From Candidatus Omnitrophota bacterium (GTDB taxonomy: Bacteria > Omnitrophota > Koll11 > Gygaellales > JAQTUY01): a stretch of 5,578 nucleotides of DNA. This document shows, piece by piece, positions 1 through 5,578 of this stretch; position 1 is the stretch's first letter; each line of letters begins with the position of its first letter. A model generated the notes under the pieces. That model had not been told where the DNA came from, searched no databases, and saw nothing but the letters and a program-made list of their open reading frames with translations. The stretch spans positions 1 through 5,578 of the forward strand of contig JAQTUY010000107.1 in assembly GCA_028707105.1 (NCBI GenBank), given 5' to 3'. Position numbers and translations under genes: made by a program.

Positions 1-1148
1 TGCAAGCCGAGGATATCCATAGTAATATTGCCGAGGTACTGAAAAAAAAGATCGGCGCTCCCGCGGATAAATTGCATACCGCGCGTTCCCGTAATGACCA
101 GATAGTCCTGGACGTGAAGATGTACTGTAAGGACGAGATAAATAATCTGATCAACTTGGTGGCTTCTCTGCAGAAGGCGGTCCTGGGCTTCGCGGACAAG
201 AACTCCAACACTGTTATCCCGGCTTATACGCATTTACAGGTGGCGCAGTGCGTACTTCTGGCGCATCATTTGCTGGCGTATATGGAATTCCTGGAGCGGG
301 ATAAAAGCAGGCTGATGGATACCTATAAACGCACCGATTCCATGCCTTTGGGCGCCTGCGCCTTAAGTGGGACAGGCCTGCCTATTGACAGGGAGTATAC
401 CCGTAAATTATTGGGCTTTAATAAAGCGACAGCCAATAGTATTGACAGCGTCAGCGACAGGGATTTTGTCATCGAGCTTCTTTCGGATATCGCGATACTT
501 TCGGTGCATTTATCCCGGATCGCGGAAGACCTGATCCTCTGGTCGACCAGGGAGTTTAATTTTATCGATATAGATTTTTCTTTTTGCACGGGCTCAAGCA
601 TCATGCCGCATAAGAAGAATCCCGATGTCCTGGAACTGATCCGCGGCTCCGTGGGGAAGATATACGGAGACCTTTCAAGCGTGCTTATCCTGATGAAGGG
701 GCTGCCGCTTTCCTATAACCGCGACATGCAGCTGGATAAGCCTCCGTTATTCGACGGCATTGATACCATCAGCGATATCCTGGGGATATTCGTGGAATTG
801 TTCAAGAACATCAAGGTGAACAATGCCGCTGTTGCCTCTAAATTGCTTGATGAGTCCTTGTTTTCGGTGGATATCGTTGAGTATCTTGTGGCTAAGGGGC
901 TGTCTTACCGTAAGGCGCACGATATAACGGGTAAGATGGTAATGCAGACCCTGGATAAGAATAAGAAGATATCCGACCTGACCCTGGATGAATTGAAGAA
1001 ATATTCTCCGGTTTTTGACCTTAAGATAAGGAGCATACTTAAGGCCTGGGCTTCGGTAAGCCGTAAGACCTCGTACGGCGGGACAAGCCCGCGCCTGGTA
1101 AAATTACAGCTTAGTAAGTGGAAGGAAAGATTGAATGCACGATTTTAA
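1..1148 (+). CDS. argH: Argininosuccinate lyase, 5' end cut off by the window
   Basis: ArgH splits argininosuccinate into arginine and fumarate, the last step of arginine synthesis, as a cytoplasmic homotetramer of the fumarase/aspartase superfamily. The reading frame is open from the first complete codon at base 3, so 381 residues are visible. The family is usually about 460 residues, so roughly 80 N-terminal residues lie upstream. Counting from that first codon, visible motifs are HTARSRNDQ (25-33, with Ala where Gly is common), YTHLQ (75-79, with the conserved His77), and the superfamily signature GSSIMPHKKNPD (197-208), whose serines include the catalytic one. NRDMQLDKPPLFDG (239-252) follows, and the C-terminal KTSYGGTSP (355-363) is typical of ArgH. 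No frameshift is seen. The last 14 bases overlap lysA, implying coupled translation. Identification is very secure; only the start is missing. Confidence 0.97.
   Translation, partial: QAEDIHSNIAEVLKKKIGAPADKLHTARSRNDQIVLDVKMYCKDEINNLINLVASLQKAVLGFADKNSNTVIPAYTHLQVAQCVLLAHHLLAYMEFLERDKSRLMDTYKRTDSMPLGACALSGTGLPIDREYTRKLLGFNKATANSIDSVSDRDFVIELLSDIAILSVHLSRIAEDLILWSTREFNFIDIDFSFCTGSSIMPHKKNPDVLELIRGSVGKIYGDLSSVLILMKGLPLSYNRDMQLDKPPLFDGIDTISDILGIFVELFKNIKVNNAAVASKLLDESLFSVDIVEYLVAKGLSYRKAHDITGKMVMQTLDKNKKISDLTLDELKKYSPVFDLKIRSILKAWASVSRKTSYGGTSPRLVKLQLSKWKERLNARF
1121..1129 (+). promoter_or_regulatory. Shine-Dalgarno site for lysA, inside argH
   Basis: The bases GAAGGAAAG lie inside the last codons of argH, 5 bases before the ATG at 1135. 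They support that start codon even though it makes the two genes overlap by 14 bp. No other ATG nearby keeps the conserved LysA N-terminus. Confidence 0.6.
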
Positions 1149-2388
1149 GTTCAAGAATAACCAGTTTTACTGCGAGAGCGTAAAAGTCCAGAACCTTGCC
1201 GAGAAATTCGGCACGCCCTTGTATGTCTACAGCCATAATACGATAATCGACCATTTCCAGAAAATACGGGAGGCGTTCGCGCCGGTTAAGCCCCTGGTAT
1301 GTTTTTCCGTGAAAGCCAACTCTAACCTGGCAATATTAAAGACTTTGGTCAAGAAGGGGGCGGGGCTGGATATTGTATCCGGGGGCGAATTATTCAGGGC
1401 CCTAAAAGCCGGATGCGATCCCAAGAAAATAGTTTACGCTTCCGTCGGCAAGACTGCCGCCGAGATAGAGACTGCCATAAAGAAAGGGATCTTGTTCTTT
1501 AACGTAGAGTCCCTTCCGGAACTGGAGAACATTAACCGTATCGCCAAACGGTTAGGCAAGATCACTAACGCCGCGATACGTATAAACCCGGATGTTGAGC
1601 CCAAGACCCATAAATTCATTACGACCGGAAAGCTGACTAATAAATTCGGGATAGATTTTGATACTGCCGCCAGGATCTTCTCGGCCCAACGCAGCTTCCT
1701 GAATGTACGGATATGCGGGATGCATATCCATATCGGCTCGCAGATAACCGAGAGCGCCCCGTTCATAGCCGCGATAACCAAGGTCCTAATTTTTATCGCT
1801 AAATTAAAAAGACAGGGCGTGCATCTTGAATATCTGAATATAGGAGGGGGTTTAGGTATAGTTTATGATAAGGAAACTCCCCAGACCGCCCAGGAATTCG
1901 CCGCCAAGGTCCTGCCTTTGCTCAAGGATACAGGTCTGAAAGTAATAATGGAACCCGGAAGGTTCATTATCGGCAACGCCTCTGTTTTAGTTACCAGGGT
2001 TCTATACATTAAATCTACCCCTCTTAAAAGGTTTGTTATTGTTGACGCGGGTATGAACGACCTTATCCGGCCGGCGTTATATGAGGCGTATCATAATATC
2101 ACGCCTTTGCGCGCGGCTGATGATAAGCATCATTTCATGGCTGACGTAGTCGGGCCGATCTGCGAAAGCGGGGATTTCCTGGCCAAAGACAGGATGATGC
2201 CGCAGGTTAAGGAAGGGGACTACCTGGCAGTGATGAGCGCCGGGGCTTATGGTTTTAGCATGTCATCCAATTATAATTCCCGCCGCCGCAACGCCGAGGT
2301 TTTGGTAAAAGGGAATAAGACTTATTTAATAAGGAAAAGAGAGACTTACGAAGATCTTATCCGTAATGAGGTGATCCCAAAGATATGA
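1135..2388 (+). CDS. lysA: Diaminopimelate decarboxylase
   Basis: LysA decarboxylates meso-diaminopimelate to L-lysine, the final step of lysine synthesis, using pyridoxal phosphate. It belongs to the fold-III (alanine racemase-like) decarboxylases and acts as a cytoplasmic dimer. The 417-residue product has the usual family length. CFSVKANSN (56-64) carries the PLP-binding lysine K60. HIHIGSQ (197-203), the glycine-rich IGGGLG (236-241) and EPGR (273-276) bind the cofactor phosphate. VDAGMNDLIRPALYEAYH (303-320), CESGDFLA (343-350, with the active-site Cys343 contributed across the dimer) and GAYGFSMSSNYNSRRR (370-385) complete the site. The CESGDFLA element separates it from ornithine/arginine decarboxylases of the same fold. 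It starts within argH (14-bp overlap) and its stop overlaps the dapF start as ATGA, so it sits mid-operon and is likely translationally coupled on both sides. Confidence 0.97.
   Translation: MHDFKFKNNQFYCESVKVQNLAEKFGTPLYVYSHNTIIDHFQKIREAFAPVKPLVCFSVKANSNLAILKTLVKKGAGLDIVSGGELFRALKAGCDPKKIVYASVGKTAAEIETAIKKGILFFNVESLPELENINRIAKRLGKITNAAIRINPDVEPKTHKFITTGKLTNKFGIDFDTAARIFSAQRSFLNVRICGMHIHIGSQITESAPFIAAITKVLIFIAKLKRQGVHLEYLNIGGGLGIVYDKETPQTAQEFAAKVLPLLKDTGLKVIMEPGRFIIGNASVLVTRVLYIKSTPLKRFVIVDAGMNDLIRPALYEAYHNITPLRAADDKHHFMADVVGPICESGDFLAKDRMMPQVKEGDYLAVMSAGAYGFSMSSNYNSRRRNAEVLVKGNKTYLIRKRETYEDLIRNEVIPKI
2368..2375 (+). promoter_or_regulatory. Extended Shine-Dalgarno match for dapF, inside lysA
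   Basis: GAGGTGAT is an eight-base match to the usual bacterial anti-Shine-Dalgarno sequence (complement of TAAGGAGGTGAT). It lies in the last lysA codons, 9 bases before the dapF ATG. It supports the overlapping ATGA start and suggests that dapF can load ribosomes directly as well as by coupling. The anti-SD of this organism is assumed, not seen. Confidence 0.6.
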
Positions 2389-3197
2389 GCGCTAAGATAG
2401 AATTTACGAAAATGGTAGCTTCGGGTAATGATTTTATTGTTATTGCCCCGTCTGCTCCTTTAGGCCAGTTGAATAAACTTGCGCAGAGGCTTTGCGACAG
2501 GAAGTCCGGCATAGGCGCCGACGGTATATTAGTCCTGGAGAAGAGCCCGAAAGCCGACATCAGGATGCGCATTTTTAATCCTGACGGTTCGGAAGCCGAG
2601 ATGTGCGGGAACGGCGCCAGGTGCACCGCGCTTTATACGAGCTTAAAACGTAAGGCCAAAGGCGTAAAATTGGAGACCGGGGCGGGCATGATCGCCTCGG
2701 AGATCTACGGTGATAATGTCAAGATACGCCTGACTGACCCCAAGGATATCAAGCTGGATATTTCCCTCAAACTTAACGGCCGGACCATAAAGGCTAATTT
2801 CATTAATACTGGCGTGCCCCATGCGGTCATATTCGTGCATGGCTTGAATAATATAAATATCGTTCCTATCGGCAGGCAGGTGCGTTTGCATAAGCAATTT
2901 GCTCCTGCCGGTACCAATGTTGATTTTGTCGAAGTGACAGATGATGCTAATATCGCTTTGCGGACTTATGAAAGAGGCGTGGAGGATGAGACCCTTGCTT
3001 GCGGGACAGGTACTGTCGCTTCTTGTTTGATCAGCGCGTTAAAAGCGGGTATTATGGGCAGCGCACAGACCATAAACGCCGCCACCCGCAGTGGAGAAAC
3101 ATTGAAAGTCCATTTTGACAGGGCAGGCGCTAAATTTACCAATGTCTGGCTGGAGGGCAGAGCCAGGTTCGTGTTCACGGGCAGAATAACCCTCTAA
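2385..3197 (+). CDS. dapF: Diaminopimelate epimerase
   Basis: DapF interconverts LL- and meso-diaminopimelate without a cofactor, using two cysteines as acid and base. It supplies meso-DAP for peptidoglycan and for LysA. The 270-residue product has the normal length and the two-lobed duplicated fold of the family. The N-terminal lobe holds SGNDF (13-17) and MCGNGARC (73-80) with catalytic Cys74. The C-terminal lobe holds GVPHAV (143-148), GTNVDFVE (176-183) and YERGVEDETLACGTGT (195-210) with catalytic Cys206. Both cysteines and the substrate-binding Asn and Glu/Arg residues are present, so it should be active. The start is fixed by the KMVASGNDF N-terminus and by the 4-bp ATGA overlap with lysA. 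It is needed here because the downstream aminotransferase makes the LL isomer. Confidence 0.97.
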   Translation: MSAKIEFTKMVASGNDFIVIAPSAPLGQLNKLAQRLCDRKSGIGADGILVLEKSPKADIRMRIFNPDGSEAEMCGNGARCTALYTSLKRKAKGVKLETGAGMIASEIYGDNVKIRLTDPKDIKLDISLKLNGRTIKANFINTGVPHAVIFVHGLNNINIVPIGRQVRLHKQFAPAGTNVDFVEVTDDANIALRTYERGVEDETLACGTGTVASCLISALKAGIMGSAQTINAATRSGETLKVHFDRAGAKFTNVWLEGRARFVFTGRITL

Positions 3198-3201
3198 TAT
3201 A

Positions 3202-3210
3202 AGCGGAGGT
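3202..3210 (+). promoter_or_regulatory. Shine-Dalgarno site for dapA
   Basis: AGCGGAGGT with a GGAGG core at 3205-3209 lies 5 bases before the ATG at 3215, inside the 17-bp dapF-dapA gap. It confirms that start. The gap is too short for an independent promoter plus leader. Confidence 0.75.
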
Positions 3211-3214
3211 CCAT

Positions 3215-4096
3215 ATGTTTAAGGGTTCGATTGTCGCCATAGTTACTCCATTTTCAAAAAAGACAGGTAAGGCTGACGAAAAGAAGTTAAAAGAATTGAT
3301 ACAGTGGCATATCAAAGAAGGGAGCGATGGTATTGTCCCTTGCGGCACTACGGGTGAGTCCGCGACCCTGTCATGGGCGGAGCATGAGCGCGTCGTTGAG
3401 ATCGCTATCGACGTAGCTAAGGGGAAGATCCCGGTAATTGCCGGGACAGGATCAAACTCGACTGATGAAGCAATTATGCTTACCCAACAGGCTGCCAAAG
3501 CGGGAGCGGACGCTTCTTTACAGGTATCGCCTTATTATAACCGCCCCACTCAAAAAGGCCTGTATGAGCATTTTAAGGCTATCGCGGATTCAGTGGATAT
3601 TCCGATAATCCTTTACAATATCGCCTCGCGCACCGGCGTAAATATTGAGCCGGATACGATAGCCAGGCTGGCTAAGGATTGCAAGAATATCGTGGGAGTA
3701 AAAGAGGCTTCCGGGAATCTGGATCAGATGTCGCGCATCAAGGCTCTATGCCCGGCGGAGTTTGACCTGATATCCGGAGACGACAGCCTTACGCTTCCGG
3801 TCATGGCGCTTGGCGGAACGGGCATAATTTCCGTGGTAGCTAATATCGTCCCGCGCGACATCAAACACATGGTTACTGCTTTTGAGAAGGGCAATCTTAA
3901 GGAGGCGCAGAAGATGCATTATAAACTGCTTCCTTTGTTTAAAGCCTGTTTCCTGGAGACAAATCCTATACCGGTAAAGACAGCTATGGGTTTAATGAAG
4001 TTGTGCGAACCGGATTTAAGGCTTCCGATGTGTTCGATGTCGGATGAGAATCTGGAAAAATTAAAGAAGGCGATGAGAGATTACGGGTTACTATAA
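3215..4096 (+). CDS. dapA: 4-hydroxy-tetrahydrodipicolinate synthase
   Basis: DapA condenses pyruvate with aspartate semialdehyde, the committed and often lysine-inhibited step of the DAP pathway. It is a class I aldolase-type (beta/alpha)8 barrel in the DHDPS/NAL family. The 293-residue product is full length. The catalytic set is intact: the Schiff-base lysine K163 in GVKEASG (161-167), the proton-relay residues T45/T46 in CGTTGES (43-49), Y108 in SPYYNRP (105-111), Y134, and the substrate-binding R139 in LYNIASRTG (133-141). R139 together with the GTTGES motif favours DapA over N-acetylneuraminate lyase or keto-deoxy sugar aldolases, and the operon context settles it. IASRTG replaces the common VPSRTG, a mild variation. 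It is followed by an unusually long gap (89 bp) containing a palindromic element before dapB. Confidence 0.97.
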   Translation: MFKGSIVAIVTPFSKKTGKADEKKLKELIQWHIKEGSDGIVPCGTTGESATLSWAEHERVVEIAIDVAKGKIPVIAGTGSNSTDEAIMLTQQAAKAGADASLQVSPYYNRPTQKGLYEHFKAIADSVDIPIILYNIASRTGVNIEPDTIARLAKDCKNIVGVKEASGNLDQMSRIKALCPAEFDLISGDDSLTLPVMALGGTGIISVVANIVPRDIKHMVTAFEKGNLKEAQKMHYKLLPLFKACFLETNPIPVKTAMGLMKLCEPDLRLPMCSMSDENLEKLKKAMRDYGLL

Positions 4097-4111
4097 AAAA
4101 ACGGGGTAAGT

Positions 4112-4169
4112 TGGGGTCAGACCTAATTTTTCTGACCTCACGATGTAATAAAAATTAGGTCTGACCCCA
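4112..4169 (+). repeat. REP/MITE-like palindromic element between dapA and dapB
   Basis: Two perfect 20-bp inverted arms lie at 4112-4131 (beginning TGGGGTCAGACC) and 4150-4169 (ending GGTCTGACCCCA), separated by 18 bases. Each arm contains its own small palindrome, GGTC-A-GACC (4115-4123) and GGTC-T-GACC (4158-4166). The loop carries another near-copy of the arm end: TCTGACCTCA (4131-4140) against TCTGACCCCA (4160-4169), 9 of 10 identical. There is no coding potential and no obvious target-site duplication. Outside the element the gap holds only 15 bases after the dapA stop and 16 bases containing the dapB ribosome site. This resembles short non-autonomous palindromes of the REP family moved by Y1-type (RAYT/IS200-like) transposases. 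From memory, GGGGTCAGACC-type ends are recurrent around such genes in environmental bacteria. No transposase gene is in this window, so the class is inferred. Confidence 0.75.
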
Positions 4170-4176
4170 TTTTCGC

Positions 4177-4181
4177 GGAGG
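4177..4181 (+). promoter_or_regulatory. Shine-Dalgarno site for dapB
   Basis: GGAGG lies only 4 bases before the ATG at 4186 and 7 bases after the right end of the palindromic element. It fixes the dapB start. It also means a hairpin at 4112-4169 would sit almost directly against the ribosome binding site without covering it. Confidence 0.7.
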
Positions 4182-4185
4182 CTTT

Positions 4186-4896
4186 ATGATAAAATTAGGA
4201 GTTGCCGGTGTATGCGGCAAGATGGGCAGGCGTATATTTGAGTTAGCCTCCAATGATAAGGATTTCGAGATGGCTTTTGCCCTGGAAAGAAAAGGCATAT
4301 CTGCTATCGGCAAGGAGATCGGAAAATTGAAGATCTCGTCTAATCCCGACGGGATGTTCTTAATAGACGTCTTTGTGGATTTTACTGTACCTGAAGCCAC
4401 TGCCGAACACCTGGATTATTTGGGCCGCTACAAGAAAGCGGCGGTAATCGGCACTACCGGGCTGAAGGATGAACAGATTAAAAAGATAGAAGACTTGTCC
4501 AAGGTAGTCCCGGTCGTTTATTCGCCGAACATGGCGGTCGGAGTAAATACTTTATTTACCATGCTTCCGGAAATCGCCAGGAAGCTGGGGCCCGATTATA
4601 GTATTGAAATAGTCGAGGCGCATCATAAGACTAAAAAAGACGCGCCGTCAGGCACAGCTAAGAAAATAGGCCAGGTGTTGACAGATGCTACCGGCAGGGA
4701 GATCCCGGTCCACGCCGTCAGGCTTGGCGATATTATCGGAGACCATACGGTTATCTTCTGCGGAAATTCCGAGCGCATTGAGATAAAACATCAGGCGCAT
4801 ACCCGGGATCTGTTTGTCCTGGGGGCAATAAAAGCGGCCAAATGGGTTTTTGGCAAGCCTCCCGGGTTATATTCCATGCAGGACGTTTTAAAGTAA
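4186..4896 (+). CDS. dapB: 4-hydroxy-tetrahydrodipicolinate reductase
   Basis: DapB reduces the unstable DapA product to tetrahydrodipicolinate with NAD(P)H, as a cytoplasmic tetramer. The product has 236 residues, at the short end for the family (E. coli DapB has 273), but both domains are complete. The N-terminal Rossmann part has the nucleotide-binding GVAGVCGKMGR (5-15), VDFT (64-67) and VIGTTG (87-92). The catalytic/tetramerisation part has SPNMAVGVN (113-121) and EAHHKTKKDAPSGTA (144-158), which includes the catalytic His146 and Lys150. GDHTVIF (185-191) and the C-terminal GLYSMQDVL (227-235) are typical. No frameshift or missing residue is seen, so the shortness reflects loop length. 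It starts 89 bp after dapA, behind the palindromic element, with its own GGAGG site, and is followed 13 bp later by dapL. Confidence 0.97.
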   Translation: MIKLGVAGVCGKMGRRIFELASNDKDFEMAFALERKGISAIGKEIGKLKISSNPDGMFLIDVFVDFTVPEATAEHLDYLGRYKKAAVIGTTGLKDEQIKKIEDLSKVVPVVYSPNMAVGVNTLFTMLPEIARKLGPDYSIEIVEAHHKTKKDAPSGTAKKIGQVLTDATGREIPVHAVRLGDIIGDHTVIFCGNSERIEIKHQAHTRDLFVLGAIKAAKWVFGKPPGLYSMQDVLK

Positions 4897-4897
4897 G

Positions 4898-4903
4898 AAA
4901 GGA
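4898..4903 (+). promoter_or_regulatory. Shine-Dalgarno site for dapL
   Basis: AAAGGA lies just after the dapB stop and 6 bases before the ATG at 4910. It supports that start within the 13-bp gap. It is weaker than the dapA and dapB sites. Confidence 0.6.
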
Positions 4904-4909
4904 TAGTCA

Positions 4910-5578
4910 ATGTTCAAGCTCTCAAAAAAATTACAATCACTTCCTCCTTATTTATTTGTCGAGATCGATAAGGCCAAGCGTAAAGCGAGGCAGGAGGGGA
5001 GGAATATCATTGATATCGGCATCGGTGATCCGGACCAGCCGACCCCGGCTTATATTATCGAGCGGTTATATCAGGCCAGCCGCGACCCAAAGACGCACCG
5101 CTATGCCCTAGACCAGGGTATGCCGGAACTTCGCAGCGCGATAGCCAAATGGTATAGCCGTCGTTTCCAGGTGGACTTAAGTCCGGAAACCGAGGTCTTG
5201 CCTTTGATCGGGTCAAAGGAGGGTATCGCGCATTTTCCGCTGGCATTCTTGAACGAAGGCGATTATTCTTTAGTGCCTGATCCCTGTTATCCTCCCTATA
5301 AGGGCGGTACTATTCTCGCGGGAGGCAAGCCGTATCTTATGCCTTTGAAAGAAGAGAACAATTTCCTGCCGGACTTAAAAAAAATCCCCGCGAATATCCG
5401 CAGGAAAGCAAAGTTGATTTACATTAACTATCCGAATAACCCGACCTCCGCGACCTGTGAAAAGAATTTTTATAAAGAGGTAGTGGAATTCGCTAAAAAG
5501 AATAAGTTGATCGTTATTTCCGATCTTGCTTATTCGGAGATCGCCTACGACGGATATAAGCCTTCGAGTTTCCTGGAT
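4910..5578 (+). CDS. dapL: LL-diaminopimelate aminotransferase, 3' end cut off by the window
   Basis: DapL transfers an amino group from glutamate to tetrahydrodipicolinate, giving LL-diaminopimelate in one step and bypassing DapD/DapC/DapE. It is a fold-type I, PLP-dependent class I/II aminotransferase. The first 223 residues are visible and the frame stays open to the window edge. The family is about 390 long, so the PLP-binding lysine, expected shortly after this point, is not visible. Diagnostic stretches are IIDIGIGDPDQPTP (33-46), HRYALDQGMPELR (63-75), EVLPLIGSKEGIAH (95-108), VPDPCYPPY (122-130), NYPNNPTSAT (173-182) and SDLAYSEIAYDGY (204-216). Conserved PLP contacts include N177, D205 and Y208. 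The PLIGSKEGIAH and IGIGDPD wording is that of the DapL2-type branch rather than AspC or HisC. Gene context with dapA, dapB, dapF and lysA, and no dapD/E in view, supports the call. The NPTG motif reads NPTS here. Confidence 0.92.
   Translation, partial: MFKLSKKLQSLPPYLFVEIDKAKRKARQEGRNIIDIGIGDPDQPTPAYIIERLYQASRDPKTHRYALDQGMPELRSAIAKWYSRRFQVDLSPETEVLPLIGSKEGIAHFPLAFLNEGDYSLVPDPCYPPYKGGTILAGGKPYLMPLKEENNFLPDLKKIPANIRRKAKLIYINYPNNPTSATCEKNFYKEVVEFAKKNKLIVISDLAYSEIAYDGYKPSSFLD

Noticed and set aside
72..1148. A shorter argH starting at the TTG codon at 72
   Set aside because: The frame is open upstream to base 3 and encodes the conserved EDIH and KLHTARSRNDQ context, so the TTG is an internal leucine codon and the gene simply begins before the window.
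1227..3498. Several minus-strand open frames of 65-115 codons opposite lysA, dapF and dapA
   Set aside because: Each lies antisense to a motif-rich gene, has no convincing ribosome site, and gives no recognisable protein.
4112..4173. A normal intrinsic terminator after dapA
   Set aside because: The stem is much longer (20 bp) with a larger loop (18) than usual, only four T residues follow, and dapB with its own ribosome site starts 12 bases later, in the same pathway. Partial attenuation is kept as a finding, full termination is not claimed.
4097..4185. A lysine riboswitch or T-box ahead of dapB
   Set aside because: The gap is 89 bp and almost fully accounted for by a simple palindrome; a lysine riboswitch needs a much longer multi-helix region, and no T-box sequence is visible.
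4186..4896. dapB truncated because it is only 236 residues
   Set aside because: Nucleotide-binding, catalytic and C-terminal motifs are all present in order, and the C-terminus ends as in other DapB proteins.
4842..5111. An 89-codon + strand open frame across the dapB-dapL junction
   Set aside because: It overlaps the ends of two genes with intact motifs in another frame and its arginine/serine-rich translation resembles no family; it is a shadow frame.

Overview
The window is one uninterrupted stretch of biosynthetic genes, all on the + strand. It begins inside argH and ends inside a diaminopimelate aminotransferase gene. The order is argH (5' part missing), lysA, dapF, dapA, dapB, dapL (3' part missing). 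Every gene is identified from conserved catalytic motifs in its translation. No RNA gene, CRISPR array, prophage or transposase gene is visible.

The organism is a bacterium that makes meso-diaminopimelate and lysine by the aminotransferase (DapL) shortcut. In that route tetrahydrodipicolinate is converted directly to LL-diaminopimelate, with no succinylated or acetylated intermediates. The route is known from plants, Chlamydiae, Deltaproteobacteria, Nitrospirae and several uncultivated phyla. The argH-lysA-dap-dapL arrangement and the protein style (for example the NRDMQLDKPPLFDG stretch of ArgH) would fit an uncultivated lineage such as Omnitrophota or a deltaproteobacterial relative. That placement is a guess from memory, not something the sequence proves.

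Layout: argH occupies about 1-1148 and overlaps lysA (1135-2388) by 14 bp. lysA overlaps dapF (2385-3197) by 4 bp (ATGA). dapA (3215-4096) follows after 17 bp with a strong Shine-Dalgarno site. An 89-bp gap then separates dapA from dapB (4186-4896), and dapL starts at 4910 after 13 bp. This packing indicates a single operon with translational coupling. Together DapA, DapB, DapL, DapF and LysA cover every step from aspartate semialdehyde plus pyruvate to lysine, with meso-DAP available for peptidoglycan. Only the aspartokinase and aspartate-semialdehyde dehydrogenase steps are missing. ArgH catalyses the last step of arginine synthesis and is probably the tail of an upstream arg cluster.

The one thing not explained by ordinary gene content is the dapA-dapB gap. 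It holds a 58-bp element (4112-4169) with perfect 20-bp inverted arms and an extra near-copy of the arm end in its loop. It looks like a REP/MITE-type palindromic repeat inserted in the operon. It could fold into two mutually exclusive hairpins between dapA and dapB.
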